64,000 nt of DNA from Echinometra lucunter (taxonomy: Eukaryota > Echinodermata > Echinoidea > Camarodonta > Echinometridae). The stretch is taken from contig CM057166.1 of assembly GCA_029962745.1 (NCBI GenBank), forward strand, positions 509,714-573,713, given 5' to 3'. The notes beneath the pieces were generated by a model that was not told the origin of the DNA, searched no databases, and saw only the letters and a list, made by a program, of their open reading frames with translations. The first letter of the stretch is position 1. Every line of letters begins with the position of its first letter. Position numbers and translations under genes: made by a program. Below are positions 22,284-34,149 of this stretch, in pieces.

Positions 22284-22432
22284 TGTCCCGTTTCATGAAA
22301 CTTGTCATCAGTAACAACTGCCACATTTCTATGACAAATTTGCTCTCAGCCAATCAAATGCAAGGATTTCAGTAGCTTATAACAGTTATTGCAACTTGTT
22401 ATTGATTGAGTTTTATGAAATAGGGCCCTGGT
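22284..22432. mobile_element. Foldback MITE with central CCAAT-like motif, copy 1
   Basis: The ends are imperfectly inverted: CCCGTTTCATGAAACTTGTC against the complement of GAGTTTTATGAAATAGGG. The centre contains CTCAGCCAATCAAATGC, the complement of the ATTGGCTG core found in the middle of the elements at 25,256 and 38,144. No open frame. Confidence 0.6.
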
Positions 22433-22520
22433 GATTTGCACATCAAGCTGCTGCCAGTCCAGTCAGATTCCAAAATAATTTCTAATATATACTTTTGAGA
22501 TACAAATGAATCCAGCATTC

Positions 22521-22573
22521 TGTATTTCACAGCCATTTCTTTTTTGTAAGATTGTATTTCACAGCCATTTCTT
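22521..22573 (+). repeat. Short direct duplication
   Basis: TGTATTTCACAGCCATTTCT occurs twice with a 32-bp period. The surrounding 22,060-22,900 also holds loosely repeated AGAAAAGTTA and CATCAGG-containing segments, suggesting an old larger tandem duplication. Confidence 0.7.
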
Positions 22574-22914
22574 GAAACTAATTTCTTAAAGTTTCCTTCT
22601 ACTATATCATCTTGAAGGCCTCAGGTCTAAAGAAAAGTTAGCTGCCATTTTGCTTTTCCTAGTTCATCAGGCTGTTCAAAAGTTCAGCTAATGCTACAAA
22701 AATTATTCCGATAACATGTTTGAAGAAAACCGTTGGCTTTCTTTTGAATTGAACACTGTTGACATTGCCATCTCTTATACTTGTACCCTGTTACCTTCCA
22801 GAAGCTTTTTTTTTTTAGAGTAGCATCTATAGGCATTCTGAAGAAAAGTTAACAGACATTTTCCTAATTTGATGTTTTCTGGTCCATCAGGATTTGTTCA
22901 AAACTTTGTAATGT

Positions 22915-23160
22915 ACATGTCAGCACATCAGTGCAAAAACACTCTTAAATGTATTGTGCACAGAAAAGCCCTTGTGACACATTGTAAAGCTCTTCTAATA
23001 AAAATGCACTCTGAGACTCTAACTACTGTTTAGAGTAACTGTTACCTTCTGGACACTTTTCGAAGAAATAATGAAGTGTTTTTCTCCAAAGTTTCTTTCT
23101 TCCATTTATGAGATAATGTCTTTTGCATTGCGTAAGGTTTCTTTGCTGATGTGATGATGT
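22915..23160 (+). mobile_element. MITE family Q, copy 1
   Basis: CACATCAGTGCAAAAACACT at the left pairs with the complement of the GCTGATGTG end at the right. The interior segment CTTCTGGACACTTTTCGAAG followed by AATAATGAAGTG matches the complement of 63,060-63,140. It is non-coding. Confidence 0.65.
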
Positions 23161-23420
23161 GTGGACTGTTCCATTCTGCATCACCTACAAATTTCTGTTG
23201 AATATCTTTTATGGAATAGATTTCACGAGCATTATAGACAAGCTATATGTTGACTGAACTTATGGCTCAATTTTATGAAGTTATTAAAGGTTATATACAG
23301 CTTTGTTAAAACCTCATCAAACTCTGTTCATCAGATTTCCTTACTTTTAGTCTGTCATTAGCAAGATACAAGCAAAACTGAGCTGAGGTGAAGTTTTTAC
23401 CTCCTCAAGTTGAATTTTAA

Positions 23421-23829
23421 CCCATTCGTTGACAGGAATTATTCAAAGCCTAATTTGATCAGCTTTTATTCTTCAAATTGGCAACACCAACATTTTTATT
23501 TTAGTGCTACATTTTTCTTATAAAACGTCATGTATCTGAAATGAATATAAATTGACAGAAATTATGATGAAAAGTCAAAAAGTTGCCAATTTGCAGGGGA
23601 AAACGGTGATTTTAAACCTTCTATCACATTGCCAATTTAAGGATTTTAATGCTTATTTTCCTTTAAAAAAATTTCAGCATCAAATAACGAATATTGACGC
23701 AACCAAAATGGGCACAGTTTGTGTAGAATTTTTTGCTCTTTCTGCTCATGTATTTGGTATAATTTTTAGGGCTTTGCATCAAAAGATATTAGGCCAAATC
23801 ACAAAATGTGGACCTCTGTCACGAATGGG
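23421..23829 (+). mobile_element. TTAA-flanked MITE family P, copy 2
   Basis: Exactly 409 bp between TTAA at 23,417-23,420 and 23,830-23,833, same orientation as copy 1 and nearly identical to it. The open frame of copy 1 is shifted near its end here, which argues against selection for a protein. Confidence 0.85.
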
Positions 23830-23833
23830 TTAA

Positions 23834-25250
23834 ACCAGTGAATGGTAAAAATTATTTGTAATCTTGGGTCAGTGCCATAAACCTTCAACAACGTCAATGT
23901 GTATCACACAGTAACTGCACATGTGTGAAACCCCATGAGGCTTTGTATATGCAACAAGCTGTAATGAAACACTATGATCGTTGTGCAGAGAGCAGTTGGG
24001 GTGCACTGGTCCCTGCATAGGGCAGAGTATACCATAGCCATTGTCTTGCCTTCTCTGCAGATATTTTATATTAAAATTCACCGGAAATCATGAATTGAAT
24101 ATCACATGGTCTTGCAAATGTATCTTTTCATGCAAGGCAGACAGTGCGAGACTATAAATCTGTTTCAAACCAATATCTTTTAGCTACTACTGTAAATGAG
24201 CTTTGATAGATTTACACACACACACACACACCACAGAAAGGGTTAACTCAAATTGCATTTAGATTTACTGTAAATATTGACTTACTAGCACCTTTTTCCA
24301 GTCACCTACAGTAAGTAATTAATGATTTGGTTATGTTTGTTTGGAATAATTGTCCTTGTTAGGAATGTTTCAATTTGATTTTGAATAGACGATATTTACC
24401 TTTCCCTGATTGATTCACTGGGCATACATTCTTCATCTCTAGTTGATCCAGTATGTATTAGCAGGTATGCTAATGTACCTGGTGTTTTTTTTTCAACCTA
24501 CGTGTATTTCAATTATTCAAATATTTAATCTACTTCCAAACCAACAATGAGGGTGTCGTTTGACATATTTTGAATGATTGTCCCTTTGTTGATTGTGAAC
24601 ATATTTTTAGAATGCCAGGGTTTAGAACAAAGAAAGAAAGAAATGATTTTCATTGGTTAGAGGGGAGAGAAAATGCTGCCTTTTTAACTTGAAAATGTTA
24701 GTTGTAATTAGAAACACAGCATTAGACTTCCTGTTGATGAAAATGAATCTCAATTTTCAGTGATGTATATTAGTCAGCGATTGTTTTATTGCTGCTTCTA
24801 AAGGGAATTTTGAGTTCCCTGAGTGGCTGCAAACTAAAATTTCACTCACTCAAACCAAACTTTCACTAAATGTTTAAAACTAAAGAATAAGTCATATTTT
24901 CCAAAAAAATTTGTGTGGAATATGTCAGATTTTTCCCACCCTTTCCTCAAAAGAATGAATGTTGCCATGAAATATACATCAGATAGAAATGAAAATAAAT
25001 TTTGACAAGTCAACCGATTGCTCACTTTGGCTATTGTCTATGGAAAATATGTGTGATATCAAAATCAAAATCTTCTCCATTAAATTTGATCTTTAATCAG
25101 GAACCATTTTGTTGTTTATTAGCTTGTTTAGGGGATGACGTCTTATAGCAATATAAAAGTAATACCAGTATTCTTCAAGTGATTACGTTCCTCGTCTTAA
25201 TGTAGATACGAGAAACAAATGAAGCAGTTTGTGATGGGTTAACTATACTA
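23834..25250. other. Unassigned AT-rich sequence with a CA repeat
   Basis: Contains an (AC)9 microsatellite at 24,214-24,231. Otherwise no gene, matched repeat or structural motif that I can support. Confidence 0.5.
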
Positions 25251-25255
25251 TACTT

Positions 25256-25405
25256 GGGTGCCATTGCAAAAAACTTGCTATTGTAGTAACTTTGCCATCA
25301 GTGGTAACTTTCATGGATATTGATTGGCTGTTGAGCAATGTTACCATGGTATTTACCATTGATGACAAAGTTACTGTAATAGCAAGTTCTTATGCAATGT
25401 CACCC
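25256..25405. mobile_element. Foldback MITE with central CCAAT-like motif, copy 2
   Basis: Arms of about 45 bp pair: GGGTGCCATTGCA...CTTGCTATTGTAGTAACTTT with AAAGTTACTGTAATAGCAAG...TGCAATGTCACCC. The centre is GATATTGATTGGCTGTTGAG, sharing ATTGGCTG with the elements at 22,284 and 38,144 although the ends differ. Confidence 0.8.
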
Positions 25406-26747
25406 TGATATTATTCCAGTTGATCTATGGAAAATTGTATGGTATGAAAAGTGAAATTGGTATTTGATGTGTTAAGATAGGAAGATGAGGGTGGTGTCTG
25501 TATAAGAAGGGTCAATAAAGGTGATGCTCTCCTGCATCCTATCTCATGGTACTCTCTTTAAAGAGTCACATGTTGAGAGCCATAAGGACATTAAGTCTGT
25601 GTAAAGGGATGTGATATTGTGAGATTAGCTAAAGTAGTACAATGTCTTCTGGTAGTGGCACTTTGCAGTATTTCTTGATCTAGAATACTAGTAATTTCAC
25701 ATTATACATCAGCAGAAATAGCAAAACTTACTGAAAATTTGAAGTCCATTTGCAGTGACATAATGTTGTGTGGTTCTCACATAAGAGAGATTAAATTGCA
25801 AATAATCATGATAGTCTCTAAATTGGCAACTTATTGAGAAATACATAATTACTATTTTTTAGTAAGATTGGAAATTTTGTATGAAATTTTGCACTTTGCG
25901 TTCATAATAGTTCATGTTATGTACATTTACATTTTTTTTTCAACCTAAGTGGAAAGTAAGAAGGAGTGTTGCCAATTTGAAAGGGGAAGTGATTAATTTA
26001 GCCCTTCAGAAAATTCTTTACTGCTATGAACTAATGTCATTCTGCCTCCCAGCTAGAAGATGGTATCTGTTATGATCATTGAAAGAGATGATGACATTGG
26101 TGGGAAGGTTCAGTGATGGAAGAATTTCGGAGAAGCAACATTGCATTTCAAAAGTGGATAAACCAGGGAAACTGTTGTTGTGCAATTGTAGTTGTGTGTT
26201 TCTTCTGTTTCATTAAAGCATATAAGGAACTATAGCTCATGTTTGACATTTTTGTTACATGAACTCTGATCTTTATTTCATAAGTTTAACCAAGGACTGT
26301 CAAGGAGAAAATTAGAGGCGACTTTGAAATGTTGGATTAACTATTTCAGGAAAGTTCTAGGAAAATGATTTTGCTTTTCTTTGTGGATAGAATTTTTGAT
26401 TACTGAAAACAAGGAGGAAAGGATGTATTTTCTAGTATTTGCCTGGGCCATTGTGGAAGTTGTGATATTTTTCATGTGATTTTGTTACATTCGTATCATG
26501 TGATATTGTAATGAAATATGGATCAATATGGATCATGACTTGATTTATAGAGTCATTTCTGTATAAAATAGGAGTGACGTAGAAAAGAGACATTTTGCAA
26601 ACAGAATTTCCTCATATCTCTCTTGGCAAAATTTCAACCATCTTTAATCAGGTTCTCTCACTTGAGTTACATATCTCAGACATTTAGCAACTTGTGAGAT
26701 CAAGCTTTCTCTTTGAGGCCAGGAGCAGACTGCTGCTGTTTCTTCAG
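25406..26747. other. Unassigned sequence upstream of the candidate exon
   Basis: AT-rich sequence without recognised repeats. Weak TTGGCAAC and TTGCCAATTTGAA motifs near 25,826 and 25,972 resemble interior motifs of family P and may be a very old inverted copy. Confidence 0.4.
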
Positions 26748-27004
26748 GTGATAGGCATATGATAGAAGTGATCAGACTCATTCGAAAAAGGAGAAAGTAC
26801 TGCTTCAAAGAGAGTTATCATACATGTTTTGTTCAAAGTCCATTACTTGCAGGAGATTATGTTCTGGATTGTTGTGAGGAAGAAACGAAGATAACATTTC
26901 GAAAGATTGATACTGTGGATGTGGTTAACAGGAAATGTGAAGGAGATAAGATTTATTCCATGCAGGAATGCCTTTATGATCAGATGTTTGTAAAAGCTCT
27001 GTTG
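26748..27004 (+). CDS. Best candidate host exon, function unknown
   Basis: A 257-bp open stretch preceded by a plausible acceptor (TGCTGTTTCTTCAG, ending 26,747) and followed by GTAAGT at 27,005. The frame gives about 85 residues with balanced composition, charged and cysteine-containing, for example RKRRKYCFKESYHTCF near the start and YSMQECLYDQMFVKALL at the end. A Met lies at 26,759, so it could also be a first coding exon. I recognise no domain and see no neighbouring exon. If real, the surrounding DNA is intron. It could also be a chance open frame. Confidence 0.35.
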
Positions 27005-27009
27005 GTAAG

Positions 27010-27288
27010 TCTACCATTTTTTTTTTGTTCTTTGAAGTCAAATCTGAAGTGTTAAAGACAGTGAGATGAGTTATTGAATATTTAATGAGACCTTTTGTAA
27101 AACCAGAAACTTTAGCAGTAAATTTATAACAATATAGTTTTCACCTCAAGGATTTTATATTGTAAAACTTCCCTACCACTGTGCTGTCATTTTGTGGCAA
27201 TAAACTTGTGCAAGTAAGGGCTGCATGCAAACTTCTGGAAAGTTTTATGCAGGCAAATAATGATTACAACACTACTGTGCTGTACAAA
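27010..27288. other. Unassigned sequence after the candidate donor
   Basis: Begins with a pyrimidine run just after the putative donor. No further feature seen. Confidence 0.4.
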
Positions 27289-27507
27289 GTATATTATTAC
27301 CCCTTCTTTAGCTGAGCTGCAATGATACGGTACTAAAGCATTCAAGGAATTTCTTCCTACCGGGTACCAACTTACTACACCTGGGTGGAGAGTGGTAAAC
27401 ATGGATTGCATATTGCCAAAAGATGCTAGTGCTGGGCTGGGATTCGAACCCTCAACCCATTAATTGAGAGTCAAGAGAATGAACCACTGCACCATGACAC
27501 CACTACA
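27289..27507 (-). mobile_element. tRNA-derived SINE, copy 3
   Basis: On the minus strand it shows TGGTGCAGTGGTTCATTC as A-box region and a textbook B box, GGTTCGAATCC. It continues with CACCCAGGTGTAGTAAG, TTCCTTGAATGCTTTAG and AGCTAAAGAAGGGGTAATAA. It is the best-preserved tRNA-like head of the four copies. It is not annotated as a tRNA because the body continues well beyond 75 nt. Confidence 0.8.
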
Positions 27508-27667
27508 TTTTTTGGTTTTCCATGCATTTGCCAAGCTAAAATTAACCCAAAAAAAGAATTATGCTTGTCTTTGTATTTGAAATTAGCAAAAATTATTTTA
27601 AGCATGTACAATTAATTCATGTCTAACTTAACATTTTTTCTCCCCACAAAGTATGTGGTGCCTTTAC

Positions 27668-27961
27668 CCCGCGTTCAGACTATGTCCCGTTTACTGGGGA
27701 GAGATCTTATTTTTTTTTACGACTGAGCGTCCACACTTAATTCGACGAATCACGGCTGCTGGTGCGGTGGGTACAGTGCATAGTAAATTTCGCGCATGCG
27801 CACTTATGATAAAAACAGGTGCGAGATCTCGAATCAGAAGGGATTACGAGCCAAGGTGTCTCCCCCCCTCCAAAATCCTAACCTGGTTTGGGGGGAGAGG
27901 GGAGCAAGTCCCGGCGAGCATCCACATTTAGCGTTTGCCGGGGGATAGTCTAAACGCGGTC
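27668..27961. mobile_element. CpG-rich 294-bp MITE
   Basis: The ends pair as CCGCGTTCAGACTATGTCCC on the left and the complement of CGGGGGATAGTCTAAACGCG on the right. The interior is distinctly CpG-rich (CGCGCATGCGCAC) compared with the neighbourhood. No convincing target duplication or transposase. Confidence 0.7.
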
Positions 27962-28573
27962 TAAATTACATCTCATAAATCAATATATATCCTTAAAATG
28001 GATTATGAAACTAAAATCATCATGTACCTTATGACGATAGGTTGTTGTGTCTACAGAAACAATCTGCAAGCAATTAGTCACTACATATTATTATACCAGT
28101 TCACAAGATGGGTTGATATGCAGGCATGCTTCTAATCCCCACATGACGAATGAAAGCCTGCCAGAGGTTTACCTATCACAGCAACAAAAACTAGTACTCG
28201 TGTTTACAACCTGCTTTTTGACTTCCTTAGAACTCCTTTCTCATTAACGATATAGGTAAATGTATTAGTTTGACATGAAAGTCTTATGGTAGGAGAATCC
28301 AGTGTTCTTCATAGTACTGGACCAAGGTGTAAATTATACTGTGTCAACCCACTGCCAACAGGGACCTAGTGGTCTCTGTGTGAAGCCTATGGAAAAAGAT
28401 AATTCAGTCGCCATTGTGTTAATTGATGAGAAGGGCACTGCTTGCAATTATCCTTAACCTTGAAGGTAAGAAGGCAGATCTACATGTACCTGGAACAAAA
28501 AACAAAAAACAAAAACAAAACACATATGCATGAAAAATGACCTCATGTTACTTCTTTATATATCATCAGTTCT

Positions 28574-28701
28574 GGGGGATGTAACATAAAGAGATACAAT
28601 CAATCTTACGATCAATTGTAACTCTTTAGTGCATGGTTTGCCATAGACTTACGATTGATATCAATCGTAAGATTGATTGTATTTTTTATGTTACACCCCC
28701 C
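28574..28701. mobile_element. Foldback element Z, copy 1
   Basis: GGGGGATGTAACATAAAGAG at the left pairs with the complement of TTTATGTTACACCCCC at the right, and ATACAATCAATCTTACGAT pairs with ATCGTAAGATTGATTGTAT. It holds a 22-bp palindrome centred on GATATC (28,648-28,669). A second copy lies at 30,393. Confidence 0.8.
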
Positions 28702-29412
28702 TGGTCAAGATCAAGTCTGTACAAGGCCATGGTCAGGATGGAAGAAGTTGGTTGATGAGGCCAGTCTTGGTCAAATCTCTGGTTCGTAAGACCGCATCAA
28801 AAATGTTCACATTTATCTTTTGAACTAGACCCAACAGGTCCTTACTTGTCCATGTGAGATAAGTATAAAGAGGGTATTGAAACTTTTTGAAACCACAGAA
28901 AGAAGTCAGTGGAATAGATATACATGTATAGACCTGTGCTGTGGTGTTGATATGTTTTGTATTACTTTCATTTGGTTAGACATCATAAAAACTGTAACAA
29001 CTGCAGAGAGAAAATTTACATTGCAGTGGGTCATGTATAATCAAAACTTCTCAACAACTTCCTATAATTTAATTCTGAGTTTTGTTAGAAATTCAGATTA
29101 AGCCTACTGATTAGTCGGCATACAGATATTGAGCTATGCTAACCCTATTACATGATGTATGCTTTAACTACTTCACTATGCAAATCTATATGGTTATGAC
29201 CTCATGAAATAGTTCACATTTATATGTGTGTTTGTACAGACATTAGACATACACCCTGAAGAAGAGGACAAAAGAACTTGTGATGAAAGCAAGTTTCATT
29301 TTCTACAATTAATCATGGGTAGAATATAGATAGAAAATGGTTTTCTTAACTCCTTGAGCATTCTTTTTGCATCAATACACATTCATACAATTAAATTGAA
29401 CAGTCGTAATAA

Positions 29413-29893
29413 TTAAAGGCATTGGTTAACATTGTCATGATTTTAAAAAATTTTGTTTTGTTACTTGAAAATGGGATAAACATAAGGGTTATAGTGTAAA
29501 AATACCAGTCTGAAAGTTTCAAAGTGTAATATCCACAGGAAGTATTTTTAAATACAAAAAATGTGAACCAATGTTTGAAAAATATACGAGTGTCGGTTGC
29601 ACAGGATAGACATAAGGAGTGCGTATGCGCGTATGACTCACCTTACCATACTGTGTGTATTGGCGTATCACGCGGCGGCATTTTCAAATTCAAGCAAAGT
29701 GGTCCTCTTAGTGATTGTCTCATGAGACGAAGGATAATATCGCCGTTTGCGTCTAACTTACACTTTTTCATTCCAAATTAATGGTTGGTTTCAGGGTTTT
29801 TTGAGTACAAATACAAGTACTCATACACGTGTTTCATCTTAGTTTGAGAATTTTTTAAAATCAGATACTCACAAAGTTAGCCAATACCTTTAA
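29413..29893 (+). mobile_element. TTAA-bounded MITE family W, copy 1
   Basis: Bounded by TTAA, then AGGCATTGGTTAAC at the left and the complement of GTTAGCCAATACCT at the right. About 480 bp and highly similar to 37,233-37,728. It has a CpG-rich centre with GTGCGTATGCGCGTATGACT in otherwise AT-rich DNA. Possibly another TTAA-targeting (piggyBac-like) family, but the TTAA could also be part of the inverted end. Confidence 0.8.
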
Positions 29894-30154
29894 CTTTCTC
29901 CTGTATGGTACAAGTGAAACTAGAAAATAGCTAGTGTGCTTGAGTGATACCTATAGAATAATTATCATTATGAATACTGCACTAATAGAAGTAGAATTTA
30001 AAAATGTATATATCAAAATGCCAGTTGCCAAGATGTTATCCTCAAATTCATTTAGCAAAGAGTTAAGCATATTAAACCACTAGTAATTTTGTGCATTAGA
30101 AAATCTTCCAGGATTATGACTGCAGTATTGTGATCATTTCTTACAATGCAAGTA

Positions 30155-30363
30155 CTGTAAAAGTGGAAATTTTTGTGCAATTAATTTTTTGCGCTCAGCC
30201 AAGTTAAATACATTCATGCATCTTTAATTTGCATGGAAGTTAGGATAACTGTGTTCATGTGCAAAGTAAGCAAAATATTTCGCACTGTTTTATATTCACG
30301 AAAGTTTCATGCCTCACGAAATGCATGAAAATTTCCACACCACAAAATATTCCATGTTTACAG
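30155..30363. mobile_element. TA-flanked mariner-like MITE 2
   Basis: CTGTAAAAGTGGAAATTTTT at the left pairs with the complement of the CATGTTTACAG end, with TA outside both (30,153-30,154 and 30,364-30,365). About 209 bp, AT-rich, non-coding. Confidence 0.7.
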
Positions 30364-30392
30364 TATACAATAGAGACAAGTATACATGACCA

Positions 30393-30501
30393 GGGGGTGT
30401 AACATAAAGAGATACAATCACTCTTACAATCAATTGTATCTCTTTAGTACATGGTGTGCCATAGACTTACAATTGATATCAATCGTAAGATTGTATTTTT
30501 T
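30393..30501. mobile_element. Foldback element Z, copy 2
   Basis: Starts GGGGGTGTAACATAAAGAGA and keeps the TTGATATCAATCGTAAGATT centre of copy 1, but the right terminus is decayed after TTGTATTTTTT. Interrupted ends make it immobile. Confidence 0.75.
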
Positions 30502-32100
30502 GAACGTAAGGTTTGTAAATAAGAGCACTTTGGTAATATGCTTTAAAACAAGAGTATAGAGTGTACATAAATCTTGGATTTAGAGTAATCACATGACATG
30601 AATATAAACAATCCATAAAACAAGAGTAGAGTGTGATGATATGAAACAAGAATCTATACATACATATAAACATGTTAACAGGTCTTTATGGTAATTTAAC
30701 TCAAAGTAGCAGAAGTAGAGTACAGTGAGGAACATTCAGTGAAACACATTTCTAATAAAACTCTACATGATAACAATTATGAAATGATATCCATGAATTG
30801 AGGTTGGTGAAAGTTTGACAATGCTTCCCTGAAAGGTCAAGCATTGGTAGTTAATATCTCATTACTTCCCTCTTCTGCTAACCCGTGATTTAAATGAGAG
30901 AACCGAGAATTTCCGCTTGCTTTTCCTGTCTCTTGAGGTCCTTGCAGAATGAAATCTCTCTTTGGTAGCAGCACCAGGGATCTACCTCTTTAATTTGAAT
31001 TTTCAGTAAGTTCTTGTTAATGTGTGAAAGGAAGTAAGGTCCTGTTTGTCCTTGATGTTATGATTTAATATATGCATAATTCTGTTATCAATATACAAAA
31101 ATTTGTTTTAGAAAGCAGTGTTAGATGTACCAAATCCATTAAAGGAAGTGATATAGCAGTAATTAAGCCAACATTACAAAGCCAGCATCAAACACTGAAT
31201 TGTGAATTTTCATTGTCGATTATAGAGTTTTAATTCAAGAAAAAGAGAATCGATGCTTCGTTGTAAGAAATAAGGTCATAGTTGTTGGCAGTTTAATTTC
31301 TAGGATATTTAATTAGGCTCACCAGTAGCATATAGGTGTATTGTGATATAAAGAAGAGTTGGCATGGACTCTGGAATCTCGAATATCCTGTTGCATCAGT
31401 TTGTACCTTTTCCTTTCCTTCTTTTTTTTTTTTTTTTTTGGTGAACTCCGGAATCGAGTTGTTCCTGTCGAGTAATATCAAATAGGAACCAGGAAAAGCA
31501 TGTATAGGTTGCTTGTACTCAACCATACCAAGTTTTCTAGCTGCATTGTAAGTTAGAAGTTGAATTTCAATTTACAGTATACTTCCTTGTTGTTTAAGAC
31601 ATATACTGTCTTTTCTTGGAAGGAGCATGCATGGATTGTGTTGAAGGGCACTGTATATATTTACACGAAAAGTGGACAAAAATAGTACTGTAAAATGTCT
31701 CTTGCTGAACTTAAAGGATACTATAGTTAGTTGATGATGAACCTGTTTGCTTGGAGTTTTTTTTCTGGATCACCTGTGTTAAGTTGGAATCAAGTGGAGT
31801 CTCATGGAAAGTTTTGTGTAGAGGTACTTGAAATACAAAGTAGATGTATATTTGTGAAGTCGCAGGCTGTGGTTTTGAGAGTGCTTTGCAGTAGCCATGC
31901 TATGTTGCTTTGAGTGGTATTCTTGGCATAGATGATAGATGATTAAAGAAGGAAAAGGATGACTTTAAACCTTCTGTTTTACCAGTAGTTTTGTCTTTGA
32001 GGCTGTCTAATTGATAGTAAAATTCATTACATCTTAGCAATCTTATTAAGAAATCCATTTGATATCTTTACATTTTTGAATAGAAAATGTTACTGTCATC
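30502..32100. other. Unassigned sequence with a T18 run
   Basis: Nothing coding is recognisable. A T homopolymer at 31,422-31,439 could be the tail of a retroposed sequence on the minus strand, but no body is identifiable. Confidence 0.5.
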
Positions 32101-32104
32101 CGTT

Positions 32105-32309
32105 CGTCGCCTGGCTGGTAGAAGGGCATTAACTCGCATGCATGGCACAATGTTATACATCCCCTGGCTTGTAGAAGGGTGTTAATGCGTGTATGCACAC
32201 TGTACCTTTTGGGTAGTGTGCGCTCGAGCTAACGCCCTTCTGCCAGCCAGGGGAATATATAAAATCCCGCATGCACATATGCTTATGCCCTTCTGCTAGC
32301 CGGGCGATG
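32105..32309. mobile_element. Foldback element with tandemly doubled arms
   Basis: The outer arm CTGGCTGGTAGAAGGGCATT and inner arm CTGGCTTGTAGAAGGGTGTT are tandem copies about 53 bp apart. Both recur in complement on the right (AACGCCCTTCTGCCAGCCAG and ATGCCCTTCTGCTAGCCGGG). CGTT lies outside both ends (32,101-32,104 and 32,310-32,313), a possible 4-bp duplication. No coding capacity. Confidence 0.75.
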
Positions 32310-33013
32310 CGTTGTCTGCTCCTTCATTATTTTTAACCCATTGGCAGCTTTTGTTGATTAATTATGGCACAAGCACTAGACTGCCATTGTTGACTCTTGG
32401 CACACATATAGTATATATGTACCATACAAACTAAACAATGTGACACTCCTGGGTTTTGATCGATAGCCAGTAAAGATTTAAGTATGACTATTTTTTCTCT
32501 TTTTTGTGTGATCTTTTGCAACTCACTGTGTGACAACCTGTCATCTAAGTGGCAGAAAGACTTTAGATCTACACAGCTATTCGAAACCAGTGAATGCCAT
32601 GCCCTTTTTAGACTGAGTCCAATTTTAAGTTCAAGTTTATTCTAAGTTTTTTACAAAAAATAAATTCACAACATTATAAATATGAGAAGCCAAGGCACTG
32701 TAAAATGCAGTATGCAATATTTCCTGAATCCCACTCTTATGAAAGGTTTCAGCAATGACTGGAATTTCCAGGGTATCTTCAAACACCTGTAGATTGGTTT
32801 CAAGTTCATTTCTTGTGGTTACTGTGTCTCAATGTGAAATAGTCTGCTGTCTCCACTCTCCATTACAAAATAGCATGGTATATTGCTGTTTAGGCCCATT
32901 GAGAAACACATAGTCCTGAATTCACAAAAGAAATTTAAATGTCAACCATGGTTTAATTTTAAACTATGGTTTAATCCTCCATAAGGGTAGTACATGCATA
33001 TCCTCTTGTCCGA

Positions 33014-33028
33014 TGGGGGGGGGGGGGA
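33014..33028 (+). repeat. Poly-G tract
   Basis: Uninterrupted G run of about 14 bases immediately upstream of the MITE at 33,045. Confidence 0.9.
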
Positions 33029-33044
33029 CATTAATGTGCTGCTT

Positions 33045-33235
33045 TAAGGCCGCTTATCAAAAGTCTCGTCCCGTGTCTTTGATCGTCTTATCCGCAACCA
33101 TTCTTTTACTTTGGCTTTCCTGATCCCCTGTTGTTAAGTCCACAAACTGGAGGATTGTAGTGGAAAAGACGCTGAGCGGAAAAGATACTAAAAGCCACGT
33201 CCCAAATTGGCTCTGACTTTTGATAAAGTGCCTAA
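33045..33235. mobile_element. 190-bp MITE
   Basis: GGCCGCTTATCAAAAGTC at the left pairs with the complement of GACTTTTGATAAAGTGCC at the right, within TTTAA/TAAGC flanks. Richer in CpG than its surroundings. No transposase. Confidence 0.65.
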
Positions 33236-33372
33236 GCTCATATTTGCCTACTTACACTAATTTTAGTCCATGGCAGAGGTTTAAATCCTTGTTTGGACCA
33301 TGGCTTAAAATATACCTTTGTAAATTCAGGCCAAAGATTTATGTATGTGGTTATTTACTAATAATATCTTCA

Positions 33373-33393
33373 GAAAGAGAGAGAGAGAGAGAG
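33373..33393. repeat. GA microsatellite
   Basis: Short AGAGAG run. Confidence 0.9.
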
Positions 33394-33968
33394 CACTATT
33401 ATAGTAGCTAGCTTAACATATTCAAATTTGAACGACAGTGCATTTTTGTGGTATTTTAATACCTGATTGATATTTGTTGTATTAGATTTGAAAATGGTAT
33501 GACAAAACAGTTGTTGAGTTTGCCCTTGAAATATAGTCATGCTTTCATGAGTTTTAGTTCGTAAGATTTATCAACCATGACAAATGCCATTTGTGGCTGA
33601 ATATATATTGGCAAGGTTCCCATTGTCTGGTAAAGATTTTTGAAGGTAAAAAGGAGAGAAAAAGAATCAGTATGTCGTGGATAAATAATTAGACTATACA
33701 CTTTTTCTACTTAGATTTCAAGTAAAAGTCTACACCTGTATATTTGATTGAAGGTATAGTTTACAAGGTTTAGTGGGTGATCACCTTCCATAGAAAGTAA
33801 CTACTCACAAATGCTTTGAAGATGAATAATAACCATTTTATGAAGATATGATATATAGTGTGTGATGAAGAGGACACCTGTTATATCCATCCTATCTGTA
33901 CTTCAGGTTTTGTCACTTGTATGAGATAAAATGAGATTCAGTTCCTAAGCAGAGAGATCAATTCATCA

Positions 33969-33984
33969 GAAGATAGAGAGGGTT

Positions 33985-34051
<67 letters not shown>

Positions 34052-34145
34052 AGAGGGAGAGAGGAAATAGAGGAGAGAGGGTGAGAGAGAGAGAGGGTGA
34101 GAGGGAGAGAGGGGGGGGGGGAAGAGATTGGGATAGAGAGAGGCA
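33969..34145. repeat. Long GA microsatellite / polypurine tract
   Basis: Nearly 60 bp of pure GA (33,991-34,047) extending into mixed GA, GGGA and a G11 run (34,111-34,121). Minus-strand Ser/Leu-rich frames over it are artefacts. Confidence 0.95.
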
Positions 34146-34149
34146 CGTA

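Noticed and set aside
27400..27507. Possible tRNA gene (good B box)
   Set aside because: The tRNA-like head continues into a body shared with three other copies, so it is a SINE. Cloverleaf integrity was not demonstrated.
32333..32536. Possible TTAA element starting TTAACCCATTGGCAG
   Set aside because: No matching right terminus or closing TTAA with an inverted end was found downstream.
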